Counted from the first letter of the stretch, positions 24,539 through 33,971 are shown. The stretch: 64,000 bases of DNA from QALR01 sp900552255 (GCA_048526005.1 DBFVEH010000009.1:29286-93285), one strand, 5' to 3'. Made by a program: numbers and translations. Notes: generated from the letters alone by a model not told the origin.

Positions 24539-25508
24539 AATTTTGTAAATACGCGCGAAGCTCCGAGCACGCGGCCATGTCCTCGGCGCGGATTTGCTCC
24601 ATGACGCGAAGCAGGGCGGCGCGTTTTTCGGGCTCGGCAAGCGCCTCGGCATTCGGCGCTGCGGCGTCTGCTTCCCAACAGAGATCGTGGATTTTGCCGA
24701 AATGCTTTCCGGCCTCGATTTTTTGCGATTTCAGAAAATCGCCGCACCAAGCGCGGGCTTCCGCAAGATTGAACAGAATATTGTGGTGATAATCGAATAG
24801 GGCGGCATCCGCTGTGCCGAAGGACGCGAGGGCGTTCTGCCATGCGGCATGGGCGGCGTCTCCGGCAAAATAGCCGTCCACCTGCGTTTTTTCCATGATT
24901 TCCACGCCGAAAGCGATGATGTCGCGCAGAGAGCGCGTGCGTTCCGTCTTTCGGGTGGGCATATAGAAATCCCATGTGTGGCTTTCCCAATCAGATGCTC
25001 GGAACATTCCGTTTTCGATCGTCGCCATTCCGTCCTGAAAATGGCTCCAGCCGCAAAGCGTCTTTCCTTCGTCGTCATAACCGCAGACAAGAGCCGCTTC
25101 GGGCGGATCGGTGAGTCCGAACGCGATAAAAGGATGTCCGTCGTCGATGGCGGCGACGGCGCGGCTGCGCATATCGGCGCCGTTTACGCGCTCATATTCC
25201 CAGCCCGCCCATGCAAAGGAATTTTGGATTCCTTTTTCATAGGATCCTGCCTGAATGAGATCCATCGCGCTCATGCAGTAGTCTTTTTCCCATAAAAGGG
25301 CAAAGCCGATTCCGCTTGCCGCGACAAATTCGATATTTGCGACGCGCTGCGTCCATTCTCTTCCATGCGCATGGATGATTTGTGTCCTGCGGAAATTTTC
25401 GTCCAGATACGCCATCATCGAGGTCATCGCCGCCGGAAAGGTAAAATCCTCGGGCGTGCGGTTTTTCTCGGGGTGAAAGCCGATTTTTTCTACGTCAAGT
25501 AGCTTCAT
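24537..25508 (-). CDS. Unknown protein, possibly papain/C39-like fold
   Basis: A soluble protein of 323 residues with no signal peptide or membrane helix. Its central part (AAIDDGHPFIAFGLTDPPEA, then ALVCGYDDEGKTLCGWSHFQ) has the look of the BtrH/peptidase C39-like papain-fold segment in which His follows a buried strand, and there is an aromatic-rich C-terminal helical half. No catalytic Cys is obvious in a canonical context, so activity is not claimed. The start at 25508 follows AAGGAG. It is monocistronic, divergent from spoIIR. Function unknown. Confidence 0.6.
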   Translation of the reverse strand: MKLLDVEKIGFHPEKNRTPEDFTFPAAMTSMMAYLDENFRRTQIIHAHGREWTQRVANIEFVAASGIGFALLWEKDYCMSAMDLIQAGSYEKGIQNSFAWAGWEYERVNGADMRSRAVAAIDDGHPFIAFGLTDPPEAALVCGYDDEGKTLCGWSHFQDGMATIENGMFRASDWESHTWDFYMPTRKTERTRSLRDIIAFGVEIMEKTQVDGYFAGDAAHAAWQNALASFGTADAALFDYHHNILFNLAEARAWCGDFLKSQKIEAGKHFGKIHDLCWEADAAAPNAEALAEPEKRAALLRVMEQIRAEDMAACSELRAYLQN

Positions 25509-25661
25509 AGGGGTCTCCTTTGTTTTTATATTGAGAAGGAAAAATTTTCCTGTTTCTTGTGAATAAGACCGGAAAACGGTGGAATAATAAGGATATCAAA
25601 CAAAAAAATACATAAGGCGTTCCGCTTTTCTATACGGATTTGTCCTTACAGGAGGTCAAAA

Positions 25662-26255
25662 ATGAAGTATCTTGTAACCTTTACCTGTCTTGTTCTCGCC
25701 TGCTGCTTATTTTGCAGCTTTATGCCTACGGAAGCCGATCATGTCATTTATGACAATACCATAAGGCTCCATGTGCTGGCCAATTCGGACAGCGAGCATG
25801 ACCAAAGCGTCAAGCTTGCGGTGCGGGACGCCGTGCTTTCCGAGATGGAAACGCTGCTTGCCTGCGCGGAGGATCCCGACGACGCGGTGACGGTGCTCTC
25901 GGAAAACCTCGATAGGATCCGTGAGCTTTGCAACGAGACGCTTGTCTCGCTTGGAGAAAATCTCACCGCCACGGTCATTTTGTCGGAGGAAAAATATCCG
26001 ACGCGCAATTATGAGGCCATGAGCCTGCCTGCCGGCGTTTATAAATCTCTGCGAATCAAAATCGGCGCCGCCGAAGGACAGAACTGGTGGTGCGTTCTGT
26101 ATCCGGCGCTTTGTACAAACGTCGCAAAAACGGAGGAATCCCTCATCAAAACGGGCTTTACATCGGATCAGATCGAGATCCTCACAAACGGTGAAAGCCC
26201 GAAATATAAGATCAAATTTAAAATCCTTGAGATTTTCGGGGAAACGTTTTCCTGA
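25662..26255 (+). CDS. spoIIR: Stage II sporulation protein R
   Basis: A secreted forespore signal protein that triggers SpoIIGA to process pro-sigma-E in the mother cell. The 197-residue product has a signal sequence (LVTFTCLVLACCLFCSF), the conserved IRLHVLANSDSEHDQSVKL motif, and LPAGVYKSLRIKIGAAEG followed by QNWWCVLYPALC. The start follows CAGGAGG. Its 3' end overlaps the convergent Ppx/GppA gene by 38 bp. Expression from a sigma-F promoter is expected for the family, but I could not assign the boxes. Confidence 0.95.
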   Translation: MKYLVTFTCLVLACCLFCSFMPTEADHVIYDNTIRLHVLANSDSEHDQSVKLAVRDAVLSEMETLLACAEDPDDAVTVLSENLDRIRELCNETLVSLGENLTATVILSEEKYPTRNYEAMSLPAGVYKSLRIKIGAAEGQNWWCVLYPALCTNVAKTEESLIKTGFTSDQIEILTNGESPKYKIKFKILEIFGETFS

Positions 26256-27189
26256 TAAATTCGAGAAGATAGCCCTCTCTTACGCCGGCGCCGCTCAGCG
26301 TAAAGGCGGAGAGTCCCATATATTCTGCAATCACAAGATAGGCACAGAGGCCGGGCAGCACCGTCGTGATTCTGTCCGGAACCGTGCTCCGGAGAAGCTT
26401 TCCTCCCTTGCGGGCGTCGCGAAATGCGGCGTCCGCTGTTTTTTGAAGCTCCGATAGGGAGAAAGTGTATCCGTCCGCGATCGGCTTTCCGTTTGTCAGT
26501 GCGGAATGGAGCTTTGCAGCGGCGCGGGCGGTCCCGCCGATCAAAAACGCATTCCCGCCAAGATTTTGGAGCTCGGGACGGGAGGAGAGCGTCGTTTTTA
26601 CATATTCCCGTATACGGGCGATATTCTCTTTTTTTGGAAACGGATCGCGCTTCGTGCAGCCTGTGAAGCGTTTCATCAGCATCACACAGCCGATAGGGAG
26701 GCTGGCGGCGGCGCGTACCGTTTCTCCGTCGAAGGCGACGATTTCCGTGCTGCCTCCGCCCATGTCGATAAGAACCCCTTTGTCCGCCTCCGGAAACCGG
26801 TAGCGGATGGCGGCAAGGTCATAGCCCGCCTCCGTTTCCCCGCTGATGACTTCGATGTCGATCCCGAGCTTTTCTTTGATGGAGAGACAGATTTTTTCGC
26901 TGTTGGAAAGGCCGCGAAGCGACGCGGTCGCAAAAGCGGCAAAGCCGTCGCACGGGACGCTGTTCGCCCGCGCGAGAAATTCGCGCAGCACGGCGAACAG
27001 CTTGCCGCAGCCGTCCGGCGTGAGCGCGCCGTCCTTTACATAAGCCGCAAGTCCGAGCATGCTGCGCGCGGAAGCGGAAACGGAAAAGGAGCCGTCCACG
27101 GTATCGATATCGTAGATATTCATGCGCACGCTGTTGGCGCCGATATCGACGACCGCATATTGATAGATCCGTTCGTTCCAGTCGTTCAT
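26218..27189 (-). CDS. Ppx/GppA family phosphatase
   Basis: A protein of 323 residues with an ASKHA fold: VVDIGANSVRMNIYDID, GVLIDMGGGSTEIVAFDG and a later LIGGTARAAAKLH form the nucleotide/phosphate-binding loops, and Glu of SGETEAGYDLAAIRYRF fits the catalytic region. Members hydrolyse polyphosphate or pppGpp, linking phosphate metabolism and the stringent response. It lies 42 bp after the DUF2500 gene in the same direction, likely an operon, and its tail overlaps spoIIR (convergent). No C-terminal HD domain is present, as in the short family form. Confidence 0.88.
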   Translation of the reverse strand: MNDWNERIYQYAVVDIGANSVRMNIYDIDTVDGSFSVSASARSMLGLAAYVKDGALTPDGCGKLFAVLREFLARANSVPCDGFAAFATASLRGLSNSEKICLSIKEKLGIDIEVISGETEAGYDLAAIRYRFPEADKGVLIDMGGGSTEIVAFDGETVRAAASLPIGCVMLMKRFTGCTKRDPFPKKENIARIREYVKTTLSSRPELQNLGGNAFLIGGTARAAAKLHSALTNGKPIADGYTFSLSELQKTADAAFRDARKGGKLLRSTVPDRITTVLPGLCAYLVIAEYMGLSAFTLSGAGVREGYLLEFIRKTFPRKSQGF

Positions 27190-27231
27190 ACCGCGCCTCC
27201 TTTGTGTTTTGAAGATGAGAGCTTTATTCTT

Positions 27232-27597
27232 TTACGTGCGTTCAAAGCTGATGAATTTGGTCCCCTGAAAGCAGAGCTTCCCGCGGTCGCCCTCGACGGA
27301 AAGGCCGTATATATCGGACGGAACGGAAAATTCCATTCGGTCGCCGCTTTCAAATTCGAACGTGGCATAATAGTTGTTATAGGTGTGATGCATCGTCATG
27401 TTGTCCTGACCGGTGCCGCTTGTGTGCACGGAATGGCGCTTGGCAACCAGCGTCGCGGGAGCCGTGATCCTCGGGGACGCGGCGTTTTTTCTGTTTTGGG
27501 ATATGGATTTCACAATCGTATACAGAATGATGCCGAATACGAGCAGAAAGACGAGGGAAAACAGGATGGGGAATATGGAGAAAGCAAACTCGGACAT
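27232..27597 (-). CDS. DUF2500-family membrane protein
   Basis: A protein of 121 residues with one N-terminal membrane helix (FPILFSLVFLLVFGIILYTI) and a cytoplasmic or exposed beta-rich domain containing TAPATLVAKRHSVH, YATFEFESGDRMEFSV and GKLCFQGTKFISFER, which match DUF2500. Function of the family is unknown. The start follows GAGGAG, and it is first in an operon with the Ppx/GppA gene. Confidence 0.85.
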   Translation of the reverse strand: MSEFAFSIFPILFSLVFLLVFGIILYTIVKSISQNRKNAASPRITAPATLVAKRHSVHTSGTGQDNMTMHHTYNNYYATFEFESGDRMEFSVPSDIYGLSVEGDRGKLCFQGTKFISFERT

Positions 27598-27642
27598 GCG
27601 AAACTCCTCACTTTTGCGTCAAACGATCTGAGAATACTTCAT

Positions 27643-27671
27643 ATTATACACAAAAATCTTTCCGTATGCAA
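27643..27671 (-). promoter_or_regulatory. Sigma-A promoter for the DUF2500-Ppx operon
   Basis: Minus strand TTGCAT (complement of 27666-27671), a 17-bp spacer, TATAAT (complement of 27643-27648). Confidence 0.78.
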
Positions 27672-27790
27672 TAGAAAACAGGCAAGGTTTCGTTTTTTGT
27701 GAATATATATAATAGAAGAAACACCGCCGGTGATTTTTTCCTGTATTCGGTTGGGTATAGGAAAAGCCGCGGCGGCACTCGGAGGTTGTC

Positions 27791-28483
27791 ATGTCGTATT
27801 TGCTGTCGTGGCTCATGTCACATGTCCTTTATTTATTTCTCAAGGTGTCGTATTCGCAGAGCTTTCCGCCGCCGCTTTCTCCCGCGGAGGAGGCGGAATG
27901 CTTCCGCCTCATGAAGATGGGCGATATGAAGGCGAGAGAAAAGCTTATCGAGCATAATCTGCGGCTGGTCGCGCATATCGTGAAAAAATATTATACCGCA
28001 AATAAAAATCAGGACGATTTGATTTCCGTCGGTACGATCGGCCTTATTAAAGCGATCGATTCCTTTGATACGTCCAACGGCGCGAGATTCGCGACCTATG
28101 CAAGCAAATGTCTGCAAAACGAAATTCTGATGTATTTTCGGGCACAGAAGAAAAATTCCTGCGAGGTGTCGATCAATGAGACGATCGATACCGATAAGGA
28201 CGGCAATCCGCTTACCTATATCGATATCATCAGCGTGGACGACACCATCGCAGAGGATCTCGATTTGAAATTCAAAAGCCGGCGCGCCCTTGAGATTGTA
28301 AATCATGTGCTCGACGAAAGAGAGCGCCAGATCATTGTCATGCGGTATGGACTTGGAGGCGCGCCCGCGGTCACTCAGCGGGAGACGGCGGCAAAGCTCG
28401 GCATTTCGCGCTCTTACGTCTCACGCATTGAAAAAGCCGCGCTCGAAAAAATCAGCAGGTATCTTTCCCATTCTCCGTTTTGA
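27791..28483 (+). CDS. sigK: RNA polymerase sporulation sigma factor SigK (pro-sigma-K)
   Basis: Mother-cell late sigma factor directing coat and cortex genes. The 230-residue protein starts with a hydrophobic pro-sequence (about 1-20, LSWLMSHVLYLFLKVSY) that would be removed by SpoIVFB. Region 2 shows HNLRLVAHIVKKYY and DDLISVGTIGLIKAIDSFD; region 4 ends with QRETAAKLGISRSYVSRIEK. The gene is contiguous, so there is no skin-type element interrupting it. CGGAGG precedes the ATG. The SPOCS/LysM gene, a probable mother-cell morphogenesis factor, is next in the same direction. Confidence 0.95.
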   Translation: MSYLLSWLMSHVLYLFLKVSYSQSFPPPLSPAEEAECFRLMKMGDMKAREKLIEHNLRLVAHIVKKYYTANKNQDDLISVGTIGLIKAIDSFDTSNGARFATYASKCLQNEILMYFRAQKKNSCEVSINETIDTDKDGNPLTYIDIISVDDTIAEDLDLKFKSRRALEIVNHVLDERERQIIVMRYGLGGAPAVTQRETAAKLGISRSYVSRIEKAALEKISRYLSHSPF

Positions 28484-28667
28484 TACCGCGCCGCCGTCTG
28501 CGGATTTTGCGGTTCTCTGTCATTTTTTCCGTTTTCACGGACGTAAATTTTCGGGTTTCAGTCATAAAAGCGCAGGAGCGCGAATAAATTTGAATCAAAT
28601 AAAATCCGCCTTTGTCTGCGGCGAGGACCGGCGGCTACCATATTTCGCCGAGAAAGCAGGAATGGAT

Positions 28668-30278
28668 ATGTTTATGCAAAACAGCGAAAACGATACGGGG
28701 CACACGGTCCTCACGAAAGCGTATGAGGGCAGCGCTGCCAAGGAGATTTCGGCTGATTATAATCTGCCGGATTACCTGCCCGATATCAACAGACTTTTAA
28801 AGGTCAGTGCAAAGCTTGCCGAGAGCAGCAAATACCTTTCCGGAGATATGCTCGAATATGACGGCAAGGTCAAATTTTACATCATTTATGCGACGAGCGA
28901 CGGCAAGATCAAAAGCGCGGATTTCGACGCCGATTTCTCGGGCAATACCGCTGTTTCCGGCGCCTCCGGCGACTGTGATATCCTTTTTGAGCCGGAGATT
29001 GCCAGTGTGTCTTGCAGACTTCAAAATCCGCGCAAGCTGACGGCCAAGGCGAAAATCGACGCCGCGGCCTCCGTTATGTGCCGCACCTCGACGGTGCCCG
29101 CCGTTTCCGGCAGATTGACCTCCGACGAGGAGGCGGCGCTCCAATACCGTACCCGCGCCATCGAAAGTCTTGTCGAATTTGACGCGGAGGAGCTTGCGAC
29201 GCCCGTCAGCGAGGATATCGAGCTGGATGCTTCCATGCCGGCGATCGAGGATATCATCGCGGTCGAGCTCGATCCGTATATCAGCGATATGCGGGCGGGG
29301 GAGAATAAAGTGACCTATAAGGGCGACATCGTTGCGAGCATCCTCTATCTTGCGAAAACGGAGCCGATGGGCGAGGGAGAAATGCCGACGCCGGCACAGT
29401 ATGTGGCGTTCGCAAGAAAGGTGCCGATCTCAGGGGAAATCGCGGTGCAGGGCGTCACGGAGGCGTGTGTCCCGATCGCGTCGGTCAAGACCGATAATCT
29501 CGAGTTCCGCCCGCAGGAAAACAGCCTCGGCGAGAGCCGCACCGTCGAGCTGGACTTCGATTACAGCGTCTTTGCAAGGATTTTCTGCAATGAGGAGAAC
29601 GAAATCACGACGGATATGTATTCGACGGATTATGAAAGCGCAGAGGAAACCGAGACGCTGGAATATGAAACGGTGCAGTATGCGAAGGCTTTCAATTTCT
29701 CGGCGGACGGCAGCACGCCGCGCGACGATACGGATTTCGACGAAATCGTCGCCACGACGGCGACCGCGTCGGTGGAGGGCGTGGAAAAGCAGGGCGGAAA
29801 GCTTGTCTTTACGGGGAATGCGGATGTGTCCGTGATTCTCACCAACGGGGCGGGCGTGTATCTCAGCCGCAGCTATACCATACCGTTCCGCGCGCAGACG
29901 GATGCCGGGCGGATCGGGGACGATTTCCATTATATCGCGAATGCGTTTGTCATGTCCGCCGTGAGCAGACTGGATGAAAACAATATTTACAGCGATCTCG
30001 AGATTCTCATTACTTATGCGATTTTTGAAAAGCACGCGGAGGAAATGATCCGTCAAAGCAACGTTTATAAGGATAAGCCGATCGCCCGCGAGGCCAGCGC
30101 TTCTCTTACGCTGTATTATCCCACTTCGAGCGATACGCTTTGGGACATCGCGAAGAAATACGGAACGACGGTACCGGAGATCATGGCGGCGAACGGACTT
30201 TCTGCCGATACCGCATCCGGCGTGCTCGTGATTCCGAAGCGCGGCACGGGAAAGCCGAAATACAGCAAGATCATTTGA
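28668..30278 (+). CDS. SPOCS (DUF3794) and LysM domain protein, SipL/SpoVID-like
   Basis: A protein of about 536 residues. SPOCS-like repeats run through the body (for example YEGSAAKEISADYNLPDYLP at the start, a second related stretch near 165-290 and a third near 350-470), and a LysM domain lies at the C-terminus (YYPTSSDTLWDIAKKYG, TTVPEIMAANGLSADTA, VLVIPK). This layout is that of SipL, which binds SpoIVA and is needed for coat and cortex assembly in Clostridia. Starts at 28662, 28668 or 28674 are possible; 28668 has AGGA at the best distance. The open frame continues upstream to 28305 but that overlaps sigK and lacks homology. Confidence 0.85.
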   Translation: MFMQNSENDTGHTVLTKAYEGSAAKEISADYNLPDYLPDINRLLKVSAKLAESSKYLSGDMLEYDGKVKFYIIYATSDGKIKSADFDADFSGNTAVSGASGDCDILFEPEIASVSCRLQNPRKLTAKAKIDAAASVMCRTSTVPAVSGRLTSDEEAALQYRTRAIESLVEFDAEELATPVSEDIELDASMPAIEDIIAVELDPYISDMRAGENKVTYKGDIVASILYLAKTEPMGEGEMPTPAQYVAFARKVPISGEIAVQGVTEACVPIASVKTDNLEFRPQENSLGESRTVELDFDYSVFARIFCNEENEITTDMYSTDYESAEETETLEYETVQYAKAFNFSADGSTPRDDTDFDEIVATTATASVEGVEKQGGKLVFTGNADVSVILTNGAGVYLSRSYTIPFRAQTDAGRIGDDFHYIANAFVMSAVSRLDENNIYSDLEILITYAIFEKHAEEMIRQSNVYKDKPIAREASASLTLYYPTSSDTLWDIAKKYGTTVPEIMAANGLSADTASGVLVIPKRGTGKPKYSKII

Positions 30279-30279
30279 G

Positions 30280-30311
30280 AAAAAATCTCACCGCAAGGTG
30301 AGATTTTTTTA
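30280..30311 (+). terminator. Terminator after the SPOCS/LysM gene
   Basis: AAAAAATCTCACC (30280-30292), loop GCAA, GGTGAGATTTTTT (30297-30309). A second GC hairpin, CCGGCGC/GCGCCGG (30315-30335), follows directly. Confidence 0.9.
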
Positions 30312-30349
30312 TTCCCGGCGCCGAAGAAGCGCCGGCTTGCTTTTTGGTT

Positions 30350-30379
30350 TTGTCAAGACGTGTCCGGGCTGCATATACT
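30350..30379 (+). promoter_or_regulatory. Promoter for feoAB
   Basis: TTGTCA (30350-30355), an 18-bp spacer, TATACT (30374-30379). No clear Fur or DtxR box was recognised around it. Confidence 0.6.
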
Positions 30380-30423
30380 CATAGCAGAGTCAAAAGATCG
30401 GGAAATCCGAGGAGGAGAACAGG

Positions 30424-30660
30424 ATGGAGAGAAAAGAAAAAACGCTTTCCGAGCTTTGTCCCGGCGAATCCGGTACCGTTTCGGCTATCGATACCGATAT
30501 CGGGATGCTTCGCCGTTTTATGGATATCGGCTGTATCGTCGGAGCCAGCGTCAAAAAGCTCGGCACGGGTCCGTTCGGCGATCCTTGCGCCTATTTGATC
30601 TGCGGCGCAGTCATCGCCATAAGAGGGAAAGACGCCGTGAACATCAAGGTGACGGCATAA
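30424..30660 (+). CDS. feoA: Ferrous iron transport protein A
   Basis: A small cytoplasmic SH3-like protein of 78 residues that supports FeoB. TLSELCPGESGTVSAID, MLRRFMDIGCIVGASVKKL and the C-terminal GAVIAIRGKDAVNIKV match FeoA. GAGGAG precedes the ATG; feoB starts 31 bp after the stop. Confidence 0.93.
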   Translation: MERKEKTLSELCPGESGTVSAIDTDIGMLRRFMDIGCIVGASVKKLGTGPFGDPCAYLICGAVIAIRGKDAVNIKVTA

Positions 30661-30691
30661 CATATCATAGAGAATCGAGAGGAATTTTGCG

Positions 30692-32809
30692 ATGGGACTC
30701 ACGGGCAAATCAGTCGGCAAAAACGCCTCCCGCGGTGATGAATACAGAAAGAAAAAAGACGGAGAGCTTCTCGTTGCTCTTGCCGGCAATCCCAACGTCG
30801 GCAAGAGCACGGTTTTTAATATTCTTACGGGACTTCATCAGCATACGGGAAACTGGACGGGAAAGACGGTCGCGACAGCCGTAGGATATCACAAAAAGGA
30901 CGGAAAAAGCTATCAAATTACGGATCTTCCGGGCAGCTATTCGCTGTCGGCACATTCGGCGGAGGAGGAGGTCGCAAGGGATTTCATCTGCTTCGGCGGT
31001 GCGGATGCCGTGGTCGTCGTCTGTGACGCGACACGGCTTTGCCGCAATTTGGGGCTTGTTTATCAGATCTTGGAAATCACGCCGCATGTGCTCGTGTGCC
31101 TCAATCTCATGGACGAGGCGCGCCGCGGCGGTATCCTCATACATACGGAAAAATTAGAAGCTTTGCTCGGCGTCCCCGTGGTGGCGACAAGCGCCGGAAA
31201 AGGGGAGGGCGTCGAGAATATCATAAAGCGGCTCGCGCAAACGAAGACATGCAGACCTGCCGCCGTTCAATACGGGGAAGCACTGGAAGCTGCTGTGGAA
31301 ATGCTGCTGCCCTGCACGGAACCCATATGCGGGGAAAAGATGTCTGCCCGTTTTATGGCGCTTCGGCTGCTCGAAAACAATGCGGAATTTTTGAAAAAAT
31401 GCGATGCGTTTTTGGACGGCGCGCTTTTGTCCGATGAAATTCGGTCTGCGGCGGAGCAGGCGCGCGCCTATCTTTTAGAACAGGGATATACGGAAGAAAA
31501 AATCATTACGGAGATCGCAGTCTCCATCATGCGCACGGCAGAGGAAACTGCGGGGATGGTCGTGGAAAGCAAAAAAAAGACGGAGGGACTTTGTCCTGCG
31601 GACAAAATTTTCACAAGCAGGCTGTGGGGGATTCCGGTGATGATTCTTCTTGTCGCCATGATTTTTTGGCTGACGATCGTCGGCGCCAATTATCCCTCCG
31701 ATTTGCTGTCGCAGGGCTTCAATCGGCTGGAGCCTCTTCTTCATTCGCTGCTTTTGAAAACGGGAATGGGCGTTTTCTTCGCGGATATGCTCACCTATGG
31801 GCTTTACCGTGTGCTTGCCTGGATTATCTCGGTCATGCTGCCGCCGATGGCGATTTTCTTCCCGCTTTTCACCTTCTTGGAGGATGTCGGTTATCTTCCG
31901 CGCGTTGCTTTCAACCTTGACGGCATGTTTTCGAGATGCAATGCGTGCGGCAAGCAGGCGCTGACCATGTGTATGGGACTTGGCTGCAATGCGGCGGGCG
32001 TCGTCGGCGCGCGCATCATCGACTCAAAGCGCGAGCGGCTGATCGCGATTCTGACCAACAATTTTATGCCGTGCAACGGACGCTTTCCGGCGATTATTAC
32101 GGTATCTACCATTTTTTTTGCGGGAGTTTCAGGTGTTTCCTCGCTCGTCACCTCTCTCGTGCTTGCGGCGGTCATTGTACTTGGTGTGATGATGACGCTG
32201 CTTACCTCAAAGGCACTTGCTTCGACAATTCTGCGCGGGGAACGCTCCTCCTTTATTCTCGAGCTGCCGCCGTACAGAAAGCCGCAGATCGGGAAAATCA
32301 TCGTGCGCTCTGTGCTGGACAGGACAATTTTTGTGCTTGGACGTGCGGTGGCGATTGCGGCACCGGCGGGCGTCCTCATTTGGCTGCTCTCCAATCTTAC
32401 GGTAGGGGGCGTCGCGGTAACGACTCTTGTCAGCGAATTTCTCGACCCGCTGGGACGACTGATGGGGCTGGACGGCGCGATCCTTCTCGCGTTTATTTTG
32501 GGGATCCCGGCGAATGAGATCGTGCTTCCGCTTTGCGTGATGATTTATCTGTCGAGCGGGACGCTTTCCGAAATCGGCAGCCTGTCGTCTCTTGCAGGAA
32601 CGCTTTCCGCGAACGGCTGGACGTGGATGACGGCGGTATCCTTTATCCTGTTTTCCGTCATGCACTGGCCCTGCTCGACGACGCTTATGACGATCAAAAA
32701 GGAGACGGGAAGCGTGTTTTATATGCTCCTGTCGTTTCTGCTTCCGACGGTGTGCGGCGTCGCGGCCTGTATGCTGTTTCATGCGGTGACGGGATTGTTT
32801 ATGACTTGA
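30692..32809 (+). CDS. feoB: Ferrous iron transport protein B
   Basis: The membrane Fe(II) transporter, 705 residues. The N-terminal G domain shows ALAGNPNVGKSTVFNIL (G1), TDLPGSYSLSAHS (G3) and CLNLMDEARRGG (G4), then a helical GDI-like linker. The membrane half, from about residue 300, includes two Gate-type regions (GYLPRVAFNLDGMFSRCNAC and a later related segment) and the cysteine-containing GLGCNAAGVVGARIIDSKRE. In anaerobes Fe(II) uptake is the main iron route. Co-transcribed with feoA; no feoC is seen. Confidence 0.96.
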   Translation: MGLTGKSVGKNASRGDEYRKKKDGELLVALAGNPNVGKSTVFNILTGLHQHTGNWTGKTVATAVGYHKKDGKSYQITDLPGSYSLSAHSAEEEVARDFICFGGADAVVVVCDATRLCRNLGLVYQILEITPHVLVCLNLMDEARRGGILIHTEKLEALLGVPVVATSAGKGEGVENIIKRLAQTKTCRPAAVQYGEALEAAVEMLLPCTEPICGEKMSARFMALRLLENNAEFLKKCDAFLDGALLSDEIRSAAEQARAYLLEQGYTEEKIITEIAVSIMRTAEETAGMVVESKKKTEGLCPADKIFTSRLWGIPVMILLVAMIFWLTIVGANYPSDLLSQGFNRLEPLLHSLLLKTGMGVFFADMLTYGLYRVLAWIISVMLPPMAIFFPLFTFLEDVGYLPRVAFNLDGMFSRCNACGKQALTMCMGLGCNAAGVVGARIIDSKRERLIAILTNNFMPCNGRFPAIITVSTIFFAGVSGVSSLVTSLVLAAVIVLGVMMTLLTSKALASTILRGERSSFILELPPYRKPQIGKIIVRSVLDRTIFVLGRAVAIAAPAGVLIWLLSNLTVGGVAVTTLVSEFLDPLGRLMGLDGAILLAFILGIPANEIVLPLCVMIYLSSGTLSEIGSLSSLAGTLSANGWTWMTAVSFILFSVMHWPCSTTLMTIKKETGSVFYMLLSFLLPTVCGVAACMLFHAVTGLFMT

Positions 32810-32855
32810 TCGAAGAAAAAATCAGCGAATAATCACAGAAATATTTACATGGGAC

Positions 32856-32887
32856 TTGACTTTGCCGTTGGGGGAATGGTTTATACT
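32856..32887 (+). promoter_or_regulatory. MerR-type promoter/operator with an elongated spacer
   Basis: TTGACT (32856-32861) and TATACT (32882-32887) are 20 bp apart, longer than for normal sigma-A promoters and like MerR-family-activated promoters. The spacer (TTGCCGTTGGGGGAATGG and two flanking bases) shows imperfect dyad symmetry. It lies 32 bp upstream of the MerR-type gene, suggesting autoregulation. Confidence 0.6.
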
Positions 32888-32919
32888 ATATTTAACCTAA
32901 CCACGCAGAGGAGGTTCCC

Positions 32920-33874
32920 ATGAATAAACTGATAAAAATCAGAGATGTCACAGCCAAATATGATCTGTCCGCCCGCACACTTCGCTACTATGAGGATATG
33001 GGGTTGATTCAAAGCATACGGCACGACGATTATGCGTATAGACTGTATGATGAGGCTGCCGTGAAACGGCTGGAGCAAATTTTGATCTTGCGGAGGCTGA
33101 ATATCAGTATTCAGGATATCGGGCGCATATTTCGTGCCTCCGGCTCCGAAATTGTCTTGGAGGCGCTGGGCAAAAAAGTCGGCGATATGATGAAGAGATA
33201 TCCCTTTTGCATGAACTCAAAGAGATCGTTTTGGATTTTATCCGTCAAATCGAGCAGGCGGATTTCGACAGGGAATCGGATGTAAAGCTTCTTTATGAGA
33301 AGGCAAAGGAGATCAAGACGCAGCTTGTAAATGTGGACTACAATGGGAATCCCTCGACGGTGAATCGCCTTTGGGAAGTCATGGAGAAGCTCGACAGCAA
33401 GGTGCCGGACATCATGGTTGTCAGAATCCCGAAATTCAGAGCGGTGACGTCGGGGCTTGCGACGTTTGAAGAAATTTTCGGCGGAGGGTTCGGAGCGTGG
33501 CAGGAAACGCACGGTCATTTATTCAAGCCTGTTATTTTCGATTGTCCCGATTTTCTTTGCGGAAAAGACGGAAAGGCGGAATGGCTTTGGGCGGTCAAAG
33601 ACGAGGTGACGGAAGCCGGCACATACCCATATGAGATCATCGAATATCCCGGCGGGCTGTATGCGGCTGCGGTCAGCATAGACGGGGACGGAGAAAGCCA
33701 CAATAAAGTGAGAAAAAAGACGGCGAAATGGCTTGAAAACACAAATTTTGTCATCGACGGTGATCGGGACTGATGGGGCATATGGTTTACGTGGATGATG
33801 AAATCAGAGAAGGACTCGGCTATCATCAGATGATGCTGTATTCACCCATCAAATTGAAAGAAGAGGAATCGTAA
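32920..33874 (+). pseudogene. MerR-family regulator with GyrI-like effector domain, two frameshifts
   Basis: The N-terminal MerR DNA-binding domain (32920 to about 33188, VTAKYDLSARTLRYYEDMGL) is read in one frame. The continuation DEEISLLHELKEIVLDFIRQ and a GyrI-like effector domain (RIPKFRAVTSGLATFEEIFG) is read in the next frame to the TGA at 33771-33773. The C-terminal end MGHMVYVDDEIREGLGYHQ is read in the third frame to TAA at 33872-33874. Each join needs one missing base, near 33188 and near 33770. As it stands two separate ORFs could be made (32920-33285 and 33207-33773), but neither is a complete family member. Either the gene is decaying or the assembly has two single-base errors. 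A MerR-type promoter lies upstream. Confidence 0.8.
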
Positions 33875-33938
33875 AATCTCTCTCAGGCGAGCTTGTGGAG
33901 CGCATCAAGCCTTTCGATTATTCGATATATTCATAATC

Positions 33939-33971
33939 AAAAACCGGAACGGAAATCCCGTTCCGGTTTTT
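33939..33971. terminator. Bidirectional terminator before the SanA-like gene
   Basis: AAAAACCGGAACGG (33939-33952) and CCGTTCCGGTTTTT (33958-33971) form a perfect 14-bp stem that ends at the SanA-like stop codon. Confidence 0.9.

Noticed and set aside
27791..28483. Skin-type element within sigK
   Set aside because: The coding sequence is uninterrupted from the pro-sequence through region 4.
32920..33773. Two separate genes (a short MerR protein and a GyrI-like protein)
   Set aside because: The second frame continues the MerR coiled-coil sequence directly at the break, so one frameshifted gene is more likely.
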